A stretch of 23,685 nt of DNA. Source: UBA8886 sp002731655 (GTDB taxonomy: Archaea; Thermoplasmatota; Poseidoniia; MGIII; CG-Epi1). Every line of letters begins with the position of its first letter. Position 1 is the first letter of the stretch. A program made the translations under genes and the position numbers. The stretch spans positions 1 to 23,685 of the forward strand of contig JASLZX010000017.1 of the NCBI GenBank assembly GCA_030754655.1, written 5' to 3'. The notes below the pieces were generated by a model that was not told the origin of the DNA, did no database searches, and saw only the letters and a program-made list of their open reading frames with translations. This document shows, piece by piece, positions 7,187 through 15,758 of this stretch.

Positions 7187-7354
7187 CTATTCTCCAGTCA
7201 GCGCACCCAGATTTCCGCGCAGCATCCAGAGTATCAGTAGAACTCCCAGCAGAAGCATCCCCTGCGAGACGACCACCATGAACTTCAGGAGCCGCTCGCG
7301 GCCGGTGGGGTCGTCGAGTTGTGCCTGCAGCCACTCGATGGGTGACGGGAGCAT
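7187..7354 (-). CDS. 55-residue single-helix membrane protein ending the ATPase operon
   Basis: A short gene that I do not recognise. The ATG (7354-7352) overlaps the atpD stop TAA (7356-7354) by one base as TAATG, the same coupling used elsewhere in this operon, which is the best evidence that it is translated. The product starts MLPSPIEWLQAQLDDPTGR, a soluble amphipathic part. A strong hydrophobic segment follows (about residues 25-45, FMVVVSQGMLLLGVLLILWML) and then a short tail RGNLGALTGE. One transmembrane helix is predicted. Its stop is 2 nt from the 3' end of the convergent tRNA-Arg. A role as accessory or assembly factor of the ATP synthase is inferred from position only. Confidence 0.72.
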   Translation of the reverse strand: MLPSPIEWLQAQLDDPTGRERLLKFMVVVSQGMLLLGVLLILWMLRGNLGALTGE

Positions 7355-7967
7355 TAGCCCTTGATGCGTTTGAGACGGAAAATGTTTTCGCGCTCAAGCT
7401 CCTCGAGACGCAGGGTGATGTAGCTGGCGATTTCCTCCAGCTGCGGGATGACCTTGAATTCTAGTGCGTTTACGCGTCGCTTCGTGGATTCGATTTCGTC
7501 GAGCAGCTTTTTCATCGTCGTCTCCAGTTCGGCTGCTTCGAGAATCTTGGCGGCGAGCTGCTCGAAGGCGTGCACTGCCTCGTCGACGCGCACCGAGGTG
7601 CCGATGAGCCCGTAGCCCCTCTCTTCAACCGACTTCTGGATTTGCGAGACCTCGATTCCCGGAACGACGACGCCCATGATGTTGCGCTGCGTCAGGATGA
7701 CCTCGGGCGGCGTGCGGACGCAGTTGGCAGCCGAACTAAGCGCGCTCTTGCCGTCGGCAGCCATCGCAACCGCCAGCATCTCGACCGCCTCACCGTAGAG
7801 TCCCGAGAGTTGCGCGCGCATGTCCTTCACCTTGGGGAGCAACTCGAAGAACTCCATGATGAGTCCGTCGCGCTTCATCTTCAGCAGCTTGTGGCCGCTG
7901 ATGGAGAGTTTGATGCGCCGGCGGGTCGCAATAAGTTCGGACCGCGTCGGTTTTACGTCTGTGATGC

Positions 7968-7971
<4 letters not shown>
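7354..7971 (-). CDS. atpD: A-type ATP synthase subunit D
   Basis: This is the central rotor shaft of the A1 part; with F it transmits rotation between the A/B catalytic head and the membrane rotor. The 205 residues are typical. The N terminus TDVKPTRSELIATRRRIKLSISGHKLLKMKRD and the C-terminal helix TKRRVNALEFKVIPQLEEIASYI (shown in part) are the family's hallmark paired helices of a long coiled coil. It starts with GTG, whose GTGA overlaps the atpB stop by 4 bp. It is the last recognised subunit gene, followed directly by the small membrane protein. Confidence 0.96.
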
Positions 7972-9349
<1,378 letters not shown>

Positions 9350-9350
<1 letters not shown>

Positions 9351-11089
9351 CAGTCCGCCTCCATTAACTCTGCAACTTCCTTCTCAATCTGCTTGCGCAG
9401 CTTGGGCAGCAGCTCGCTGAAATTCTCCTCGAACTTGGCGCGTCCCAGCTCCTCCAGCACACTAATACTGGTAAGCTCCGGCACACCGACGCCGGTGGCA
9501 AGTGCCTTCTCGGCGAGAGTGCGGAAGTGCAGGATGACGTCTAGGAATTCAGCTTGAACCTCGATTTTACAGTAGGTGTCGACATCGTGGAACGCGTTCT
9601 GCTGCAGGTAGAACTCGCGCAGCAGCCGCGCAATTTCGAGCGTCAGCTGCTGGTCCTCCGGCAACGCGTCGGATCCAATCAGCTGCACGATTTCCTGAAG
9701 TTCCGCCTCCTCCTGGAGCACCGCCATAGCGGTAGCGATGTTCTCGCCCCAGTTGGCGCTGGCATTCTCGGAATACCAGTCCCCTAGGACGCGGTTGTAG
9801 AGCGAGTAGCTGGTAAGCCAGTTGATGGCGGGGAAATGCCGCCGCTGTGCCAGTTTCGAGTCTAGCGCCCAGAACACCTTGACGATGCGCAGCGTGTTCT
9901 GCGTAACGGGCTCCGAAAAGTCGCCTCCGGCCGGCGATACGGCGCCGATGACCGTGACCGAACCGTCTTCGCCCGAGAGCGACTCGACGCGTCCAGCGCG
10001 CTCGTAGAATTCCGAGAGCCGCGCCGCTAGGTAGGCGGGGTAGCCCTCCTCGCCCGGCATTTCCTCAAGGCGTGACGAAATTTCGCGCATCGCTTCCGCC
10101 CAGCGGCTCGTGGAATCGGCCATCAGCGCGACATCGTAACCCTGGTCGCGGTAGTATTCCGCCAGCGTGATGCCGGTGTAGACTGACGCTTCGCGCGCCG
10201 CGACCGGCATGTTGCTCGTGTTGGCAATCAGCACTGTGCGGTCCATCAGCGGGCCGCCGGTCTTGGGGTCCTTCAGGTGCGGGAATTCCGTAAGAACTTC
10301 GGTCATCTCGTTGCCGCGCTCGCCGCAGCCCACATAGACCACTACCTGCGCGTCCGACCACTTCGCCAGCGTCTGCTGCGTGACGGTCTTGCCGGTGCCG
10401 AAACCGCCCGGGATGGCGGCAGTGCCCCCCTTCGCGAGCGGGAATAGCCCGTCCAGGGTGCGCGTTCCCGTAACGAGCGGGATGTCGGGCGGGTGCTTGA
10501 CCGTAAAAGGTCGCGGCACGCGCACCGGCCACTTGTGCATCAACTTCAGCTCGGTGCCGTCCTCAAGACTGCCAATGGGGTCGTCAATAGTGTACTTGCC
10601 CTTTTTCAGCGCCTTGATTTTCCCGGAAACGAGGGGCGGCAGCATGATTTTGTGAACTATCGTCTTGGTTTCCTGCACCGTACCGAGCACGGCTCCACCC
10701 GTAACTTCGTCGCCTTTCTTTGCTGTCGGCACAAAGTCCCACTCCGCGTCGTGGTCCAGTCCGGGCGCCGTAACGCCGCGCTGGATGTAGTCGCCCATTT
10801 TCTCCTGGAGCACCGGCAACGGCCGCTGGATACCATCATAGATAGAGCGTAGCAGCCCCGGTCCCAGTTCGACCGAGAGCGAAGCGCCGGTATTCTCGAC
10901 CGGTTCGCCCGGCTGGATGCCCGAAGTATCCTCGTAAACCTGGATGACCGTGCGGTCGCCATCCAGGCCGATGACTTCGCCCATCAGCTTCTCGTGGCCT
11001 ACAAGAACCACGTCGTACATGCGGGGAGCAATCCCCTCGGCCGTCACAACCGGGCCTGAGACCCGATAGATTTCTCCTTTTATATCCAT
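9350..11089 (-). CDS. atpA: A-type ATP synthase catalytic subunit A
   Basis: The catalytic subunit of the A1 head. The 579 residues are full length and uninterrupted; inteins are known at the P-loop of some archaeal AtpA proteins but none is present here. The N-terminal beta-barrel (about 1-70) is followed by the A-subunit-specific insertion (about 110-200), the P-loop GGFGTGKT at 228-235, the GERGNEM motif near 256, and the Walker B region DVALMADSTSRWAEA near 324. The start ATG lies within the end of atpF (10-bp overlap). Together with B it forms the ATP-making hexamer. Confidence 0.98.
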
Positions 11090-11379
11090 AAGTCTACTCC
11101 AACTGCTGTCCTGATGCGGTCTCTGAGAGAATCGTCAACTTCGGCACCAATCGCAATCACCGTTGGGTGGACGCTGTTGCTCAAGTTCATCTGCGTCTTT
11201 TCCTCCAGTTCCTGCCATTCGGTGTCATGAATTACCAACACGCCGATTTCCCGGTCTTTCAGCGCCTGCGCCACGGCCTGCTCGGAGCTGGCCCTATCGT
11301 CCACCTGGAACCACTTGTGGACTCCTACCAGCCGGAAGCCGGTCGTGAACATATTCCTGCCTACGACGCCGATTTCCAT
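11080..11379 (-). CDS. atpF: A-type ATP synthase subunit F
   Basis: A central-stalk subunit that binds D and helps couple and regulate rotation. The 99 residues are normal for the family. The Rossmann-like start MEIGVVGRNMFTTGFRLVGV and the mid-part EIGVLVIHDTEWQEL (part of the alternating strand/helix pattern) identify it. It overlaps the upstream atpC stop by one base (TAATG) and the downstream atpA start by 10 bp, the longest overlap in the operon. Confidence 0.93.
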   Translation of the reverse strand: MEIGVVGRNMFTTGFRLVGVHKWFQVDDRASSEQAVAQALKDREIGVLVIHDTEWQELEEKTQMNLSNSVHPTVIAIGAEVDDSLRDRIRTAVGVDLWI

Positions 11380-12395
11380 TATACCACCAGCAGCTCCTCA
11401 ATTTTCTCGCGTGATAGTTCCAGCTCCCGCCCTCGCACGATGGTACGCAGGTTGCGCACCTCCTTTTCCTTGCGCAACAGGTAATCTAGTATCGGCAGGA
11501 TTGAGAGCGGATGCAGGTAGGCGTAGCGGCGCGACTGGGTGGCGACGTGGTTCTCAAGCGCCTGCACTGCGCGGTTCAGCCCGCCATCCTCGAAATCCTC
11601 AAGGACGGGCTGCAGCACCTCCTGGAATGTGGTGCCCTCGATAATCGGCAGGATGTCGGCCACGCTGCTGGTCGTGGCGAGCGCCGTCTCATCGAGTGTG
11701 CCGCCCTCAATCAGCAGTTCCCCGAGTCCGGTGAGGCCCCGGTGCCTCAGCCGCATCACGGTTTTCAGGTTGGTGACGTCGATTTGCGTTTGGACAAAGC
11801 CGCGGTAGACTCGCCCCGCCGCGCCTCCGGCCGGCAGGCTGTTGGCCAGATTCTCGTAATACGCGCGGTCCAGCGCGTCTTCGATGGGCTGCAGGCTGTC
11901 GCTCTGCCGTTGCTCCAGCGCGTTCTGCACTACGTCGTGGTAGCGCGTCCCCTCGAGCAGCTCAACCGCTGCCTCAACGGAGTCGGTGGCCGCCATCTGC
12001 GCGTATAGTTCACGGTCGCGTTCGGTCAGCGGTGAGACCTGCCGCTGCAGTTCCTCACCGCCAATCCCGTCGAAGATGCCGCGCAGTAGCACCTTGATAC
12101 CGCGCACGCGGTAAATCTCGGCGTACGCCTCAATGCCCTGCCGTAGCTCGCCGGTGCAGAAGCCGATGATTTCGCCGACTTCAGTCGCACGGTTGTCGAG
12201 CAGCGCCGCCTCGAGCAGGTCCGCTCCGCGCAGCGAAGCGCCGTAGCGGTCGATTTCGCGCCGGTATTCCAGGTCCTGGATGTAGCGCGCAATCTCCTCC
12301 AGCTCCATGTTCAGCAGCTGGCCGAACGCTTCGGGCGGCAGCAGACGCGCCCGCCGGGAGCGGGCGCGGGTGGCAGCGTAGGCGAAGTTACTCAT
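11379..12395 (-). CDS. atpC: A-type ATP synthase subunit C
   Basis: The funnel-shaped subunit (equivalent to V-ATPase d) that joins the central stalk to the membrane ring. The 338 residues are all-helical in pattern, in the expected three repeated bundles. Recognisable pieces are the start FAYAATRARSRRARLLPPEAF (first 20-odd residues after Met-Ser-Asn), LEEIARYIQDLEYRREID near 33-50, and the end PILDYLLRKEKEVRNLRTIV near 303-322, which is highly characteristic of the family. Its start overlaps the atpE stop by 4 bp (ATGA). Confidence 0.95.
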   Translation of the reverse strand: MSNFAYAATRARSRRARLLPPEAFGQLLNMELEEIARYIQDLEYRREIDRYGASLRGADLLEAALLDNRATEVGEIIGFCTGELRQGIEAYAEIYRVRGIKVLLRGIFDGIGGEELQRQVSPLTERDRELYAQMAATDSVEAAVELLEGTRYHDVVQNALEQRQSDSLQPIEDALDRAYYENLANSLPAGGAAGRVYRGFVQTQIDVTNLKTVMRLRHRGLTGLGELLIEGGTLDETALATTSSVADILPIIEGTTFQEVLQPVLEDFEDGGLNRAVQALENHVATQSRRYAYLHPLSILPILDYLLRKEKEVRNLRTIVRGRELELSREKIEELLVV

Positions 12396-12934
12396 TTACC
12401 GAAGAGAGCCTCACTCACCGTTGGTAACTGCGTCTGCCATTCGCGCTCAACCAGCGTGCTGAAGCGGAAGTCGAGCCGGTACTCGGCGGTCTCGATGATG
12501 AAACCTGCCTCCTCTATCGGCTCGCCCAGCTTCTGGGAAGCGAGTTTGCCGAGCAGTTTCGTGTCCGCCTTGCGGCAGTTCAGTGTTCCGCCCGCCGGCA
12601 CGTCGGCCAGCAGCGCGCGGTAGACCTGTTCTAGCTCAGCCGCAGTTAGGCTGTCGAGCCGCTCCAGAGCATCCTGCCGTGTCGCTTCCAGCACCTGCCG
12701 CTGCGCGTCGAGTCGCGCGCGCTTGACCTCCAGTTCGGCCGCAGGCAGTTCCTGTCGCTCTAGCTGCTCGGCCTGCTGCTTGCCGGCTGCGGCGATTGCA
12801 TCCGCGACCTGCTTGCCTTCGGCCTCGCCTTCGCTGAGGATACCCTCCGCCTCCGTTCTGGTGGCGGTAGTGATGGCGTCTGCTTCTCCCCGGCCGGCCT
12901 GTTCGACCTGGCGCAGGATTTCCTGCAGAGCCAT
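12392..12934 (-). CDS. atpE: A-type ATP synthase subunit E
   Basis: A peripheral-stalk subunit that pairs with H to form the stator. The 180 residues split into a long N-terminal helix rich in Ala, Glu, Gln and Arg (about 1-100, coiled-coil forming with AtpH) and a C-terminal globular part (about 105-180) with LNCRKADTKLLGKL and ending in LVEREWQTQLPTVSEALFGK. That end (glutamate-arginine rich, then a short helix) is the usual close of archaeal E subunits. It starts one base after the atpK stop. Confidence 0.93.
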   Translation of the reverse strand: MALQEILRQVEQAGRGEADAITTATRTEAEGILSEGEAEGKQVADAIAAAGKQQAEQLERQELPAAELEVKRARLDAQRQVLEATRQDALERLDSLTAAELEQVYRALLADVPAGGTLNCRKADTKLLGKLASQKLGEPIEEAGFIIETAEYRLDFRFSTLVEREWQTQLPTVSEALFGK

Positions 12935-12935
12935 C

Positions 12936-13289
12936 TCAGCCCAGTATCTGGTTGGCGATGACGAAGCCGAGGATAACCACGGTCTCGGGGATGGCGATGA
13001 AGATCAGGCTATTGGCGAAATTGCCCCTGTCTTCAGCCACGGCGCCGACTGCGGCGGCCCCTATATGGGACTGTGCCACGCCGGTAGCGATGCCTGCCAG
13101 GCCAATAGCCAGGCCGGCTCCGATAGCCATGTATCCGCGTGAGGTCTCTCTGGCAGCCTCAACGGTGTTCGCGTTGTCATCGGCTTGGCCTACTTCGCCT
13201 TCTTCCTCGGCTGCGCTAGCTGGTGGCAGTGCCAGCAGTGTTATCACTGCCAGTATTGCCATTATGTACAGACTTGTTTTGCTGTTCAT
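12936..13289 (-). CDS. atpK: A-type ATP synthase rotor ring subunit K (c), with signal-like N terminus
   Basis: The membrane ring (c/proteolipid) subunit that carries the transported ion. Residues 53-117 form one helical hairpin: GYMAIGAGLAIGLAGIATG then Q73 in helix 1, a polar loop AVAEDRG, and IPETVVILGF in helix 2 with the ion-binding E102 followed by T103. Q73 plus E102-T103 match the ligand pattern seen in Na+-binding rings, though H+ use cannot be excluded. Unlike plain hairpin subunits, this one has 52 extra N-terminal residues: a signal-peptide-like segment (7-26, ending ASA-A as a cleavage site) and an acidic linker (EEEGE...DDN). It overlaps the atpI stop by 4 bp. Confidence 0.93.
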   Translation of the reverse strand: MNSKTSLYIMAILAVITLLALPPASAAEEEGEVGQADDNANTVEAARETSRGYMAIGAGLAIGLAGIATGVAQSHIGAAAVGAVAEDRGNFANSLIFIAIPETVVILGFVIANQILG

Positions 13290-15184
13290 GCTTTGGTCTC
13301 CATTTCGTTTGTGTATTTCCGGGTGTACCCGAAAGGAGCGTAATCAGTTCCCCCGCCCACGAAGAACTTGGGGAAGCACTCGACATATTGCAGACGCAGG
13401 GCGTTGATTCCTGAGCCAATCAGCCCGAGAGTAATCACCACCAGCTGTCCGATGACGAGTATAAGAACGGCAAATATCGCGCTGGTGCCGTTGAAGCCGA
13501 TGTCGAACGCCATACCGTTGAAGGCGTGCGCCAGCCCGTAATCAGCGATTCCCAGCGCGGCAATCCGCACGTATGAAATAACCTGGACGAAGATGGAAGG
13601 CACCTCGACAATCGCCACGATTCCCTCGCCCGCGACCGCCATGCCGAGCCCGAGCAGGAACCCCGCCAGGCCACCCCACAACTCCAGTTCGCCCGTCAGG
13701 CCGAGCCGCACGCCAATCAGCGAAGTGCCGAAGAGCCAAGGCGGGATGAACATCAGCCCGCCCCACAGAATCATAATCCACGAGAATTTTTCCAGTATGG
13801 CGTGCTTCAGGTCGTGCAGTACCAGCATGTTCCAGAAACCCAGTGCCAGCCCAAGCGTGACGTAGAACAGGCCGATACCGCCAGTCGCAAGCAGCATGAA
13901 CGCGACGTCCTCCGAGGATGACTTGTGCAGCACCTCGTAGGCAAAGACGCTGTGCAGTTCGTGCGCTAGCCAGTGTAGTTCGAAGCCGAAGGCTTCAGCG
14001 AAGGCGAAGGTGCCGAAGAACATCGTGGACGCGCCCGCGATGCGGATAATATTCCCAAGTGCCAGCGCTTCCTCCGAGTGGCCGTATTTCGTGACCAGCA
14101 TGTGTCCCAGCATGAAATAGACCAGCCCATAACCAAGGTCGCCAATCATCATCCCGAAGAAGAGCGGGTAGCCCAGGAATAGTAGCACCGACGGGTCCAG
14201 CTCGCGATGGTCGGGAATCGCGTACAATTTGGTAAAGAGTTCGAATGGCTTTACAGGGGTGGGATTGTCGAGCTTGACCGGCGGCGTGTCGTCGGTCTCC
14301 TCGATTTCGAGCTCCAGTTCCAGGTCGCCCAGCGCCGCCTTCAGCCGCGCCAGGTCGCTATCCGGTAGCCATCCTTCGAGCACGAAGGTGTTCTCGCTCT
14401 GCGCCAGCTTCAGCGGCAGCTCCGATTTCTCGGCCTGTGCCGCAAGATGCTCCTCGGCGGCGACCAGCCACTGGCCGTGCCGCTGCCCCAGCGCTTCGAG
14501 TTCGTGTCCTAGCGCAGCGGCCTCGGCCTCCAGCTCGCCCAGTTTCAGCTCGAGTGCGGCGATGCTGGCAGTCGGTTGTCCGTCGCCTGACGGGGGGTCG
14601 AGCGCGCGGAAGCCGTGCTGCGCCAGCGTTTGCTCCGCAGCATCGGCGGCGTCGCGCGGGACAAAGGCGGCCAGCATTTCGCCGGCGCGCACGATTTCGC
14701 CGTCCGCGAGCTCCAGCTCCGCTTTCGCGGGCAGCGTGCCGGTAAAGACCGCCAGACTTTCGTAATCGTCATACGCCTCGAGCGGCAGCCCTAGCGGCTC
14801 GAACTGGCGCAACAGTTCGAGCCGTGTTTGGCCTTCCTTCTGCTGCTGCGTTGCCGTGCGGTGTCGGTCGTTGAGCGCCAGCACCTCCTGTTCGAGCGCA
14901 TCGAGTCGCTCCGCGATTTCCGCCTCGAGCTCCGTCACGGGCCGCGCTCCGGCCGGCGGTGCCGGCTCGACGCCCAGTATCTTCAGCAGCGAGCGCACGC
15001 GCACAAGCTTGCCCGAAACGGTCGCGCCGTATTCGAGCGAAGCGCCGCTGGCGAATCCTTCATCATCGCCGTTGTAGTCGACCATGTGCACCAGTCGCTG
15101 CTGTGACAGAACATGGGAAACCTGCGGCAGGTCGCGGTTGAGCCCGCACAGGACCAGTTTGGACATAGGTTCGGACTTAAGCAT
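13286..15184 (-). CDS. atpI: A-type ATP synthase subunit I (a)
   Basis: The stator membrane subunit that forms the ion half-channels against the K ring. It has 632 residues from the ATG at 15184, chosen because the family usually opens ML-x-P-x-x-M and this gives MLKSEPMSKLVL. A TTG at 15187 and an ATG at 15166 are alternatives. The soluble N-terminal half (about 1-310) has two long heptad-like helical arms rich in Glu/Leu/Ala. The C-terminal half has about eight membrane segments, including the family motifs PLFFGMMIGDLGYG (about 347-360) and LRLQYVECFPKFFVGGG near 606-622 with the key arginine. It overlaps the atpH stop by 8 bp and atpK by 4 bp. Confidence 0.96.
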   Translation of the reverse strand: MLKSEPMSKLVLCGLNRDLPQVSHVLSQQRLVHMVDYNGDDEGFASGASLEYGATVSGKLVRVRSLLKILGVEPAPPAGARPVTELEAEIAERLDALEQEVLALNDRHRTATQQQKEGQTRLELLRQFEPLGLPLEAYDDYESLAVFTGTLPAKAELELADGEIVRAGEMLAAFVPRDAADAAEQTLAQHGFRALDPPSGDGQPTASIAALELKLGELEAEAAALGHELEALGQRHGQWLVAAEEHLAAQAEKSELPLKLAQSENTFVLEGWLPDSDLARLKAALGDLELELEIEETDDTPPVKLDNPTPVKPFELFTKLYAIPDHRELDPSVLLFLGYPLFFGMMIGDLGYGLVYFMLGHMLVTKYGHSEEALALGNIIRIAGASTMFFGTFAFAEAFGFELHWLAHELHSVFAYEVLHKSSSEDVAFMLLATGGIGLFYVTLGLALGFWNMLVLHDLKHAILEKFSWIMILWGGLMFIPPWLFGTSLIGVRLGLTGELELWGGLAGFLLGLGMAVAGEGIVAIVEVPSIFVQVISYVRIAALGIADYGLAHAFNGMAFDIGFNGTSAIFAVLILVIGQLVVITLGLIGSGINALRLQYVECFPKFFVGGGTDYAPFGYTRKYTNEMETKA

Positions 15185-15503
15185 CAAATGACTCCAGAAA
15201 ATGGGTCACGAACTGCCCGGCCGCCTTGCCACGCTTCTTTTCGGCACTCTTGCGCAGCTTTGCGACCTCGGCCAGCCCTTCCTTGAGCAGCGCCTGCTTG
15301 CGCATTGCAATCTCCTTGCGCGCCTTTTCCAGATCGCGCGCCGCCTTTTTTTCGGCTGCTACGCGAGCCTTTTCCACGAGCGTCGTGCGGTCCTGCTGCG
15401 CCTGACGCAGAGCGGCCTGGCGGTCGCTCGCGACCTGCTCCAGGCTCGCCGCATTGCGGCTCTCTGATTCCCTGATTTGCTGCAGTAATTTTACTTTACT
15501 CAT
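15177..15503 (-). CDS. atpH: A-type ATP synthase subunit H (peripheral stalk)
   Basis: A short coiled-coil stator subunit that pairs with E. The start at ATG 15503 gives 108 residues beginning MSKVKLLQQIRESESRNAAS, as in other archaeal H subunits; an upstream in-frame TTG at 15515 would add only four residues. Nearly the whole chain is one charged helix (Lys, Arg, Glu, Ala, Gln), consistent with the right-handed coiled coil described for the E-H stalk. It is the first gene of the operon. The gene order H-I-K-E-C-F-A-B-D equals that of methanogen A-ATPase operons. Confidence 0.9.
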   Translation of the reverse strand: MSKVKLLQQIRESESRNAASLEQVASDRQAALRQAQQDRTTLVEKARVAAEKKAARDLEKARKEIAMRKQALLKEGLAEVAKLRKSAEKKRGKAAGQFVTHFLESFDA

Positions 15504-15529
15504 GTCTGGCACCAAGAGGGGGCAGCGGC

Positions 15530-15560
15530 ACTCCGGAGTCCCCTATAAATCTTTAGGGGA
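15530..15560 (-). promoter_or_regulatory. ATPase operon promoter with two adjacent palindromes
   Basis: Read on the - strand, a TATA box ATTTATA (15550-15544) lies about 41-47 nt before the atpH ATG and predicts a transcript start near 15520. The box sits inside a perfect inverted repeat: TCCCCTA (15539-15545) and TAGGGGA (15554-15560), spaced by 8 nt. Next to it is a perfect 10-bp palindrome ACTCCGGAGT (15530-15539), between the box and the expected start. Either could be an operator. I know of no regulator assigned to these sites. Confidence 0.55.
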
Positions 15561-15585
15561 AGCGGGCGCTTTTTTGCACCAGAAA

Positions 15586-15663
15586 TGGTGGGCCCGACCC
15601 GATTCGAACGGGCGACCTTCCGGTTATCAGCCGGATGCTCCAACCAGACTAAGCTACGGGCCC
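15586..15663 (-). tRNA. tRNA-Ile (anticodon GAT)
   Basis: On the - strand the acceptor stem GGGCCCG (15663-15657) pairs with CGGGCCC (15596-15590), followed by discriminator A and an encoded CCA (15588-15586). The D arm is GCTT...GAGC. The anticodon stem TCCGG/CCGGA is fully paired around loop CTGATAA (15630-15624), giving anticodon GAT (15628-15626). The T arm is GCCCG-TTCGAAT-CGGGT. No intron is seen. It lies 83 nt upstream of the atpH start codon on the same strand. Confidence 0.96.
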
Positions 15664-15686
15664 CGGTTGCCGCCACGGAGCGGCCG

Positions 15687-15694
15687 ATTTTAAT
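15687..15694 (-). promoter_or_regulatory. TATA-like box for tRNA-Ile
   Basis: ATTAAAAT on the - strand lies 24-31 nt before the first base of tRNA-Ile, the right spacing for an archaeal promoter giving a transcript starting at or near the mature 5' end. Confidence 0.5.
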
Positions 15695-15716
15695 GGCTGG
15701 GGGCGGGGCCGAATGA

Positions 15717-15740
15717 GGCTCCGACCGGAGGGCCGGAGCC
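15717..15740 (-). other. hairpin downstream of the large surface-protein gene
   Basis: GGCTCCG (15717-15723) and CGGAGCC (15734-15740) form a perfect 7-bp inverted repeat with a 10-nt loop, starting 19 nt after the stop of the leftward surface-protein gene. It could help end that transcript or protect its 3' end. No T-run follows on the - strand, so it is not a classical terminator. Confidence 0.4.
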
Positions 15741-15758
15741 GTATTGTTCCGGGTGAGT

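Noticed and set aside
15564..15580. T-run with GC-rich flank as a terminator (a similar one at 22866-22880)
   Set aside because: The T-run is on the + strand, while the nearby genes are transcribed from the - strand, where it reads as A's; no + strand transcript is known to end there.
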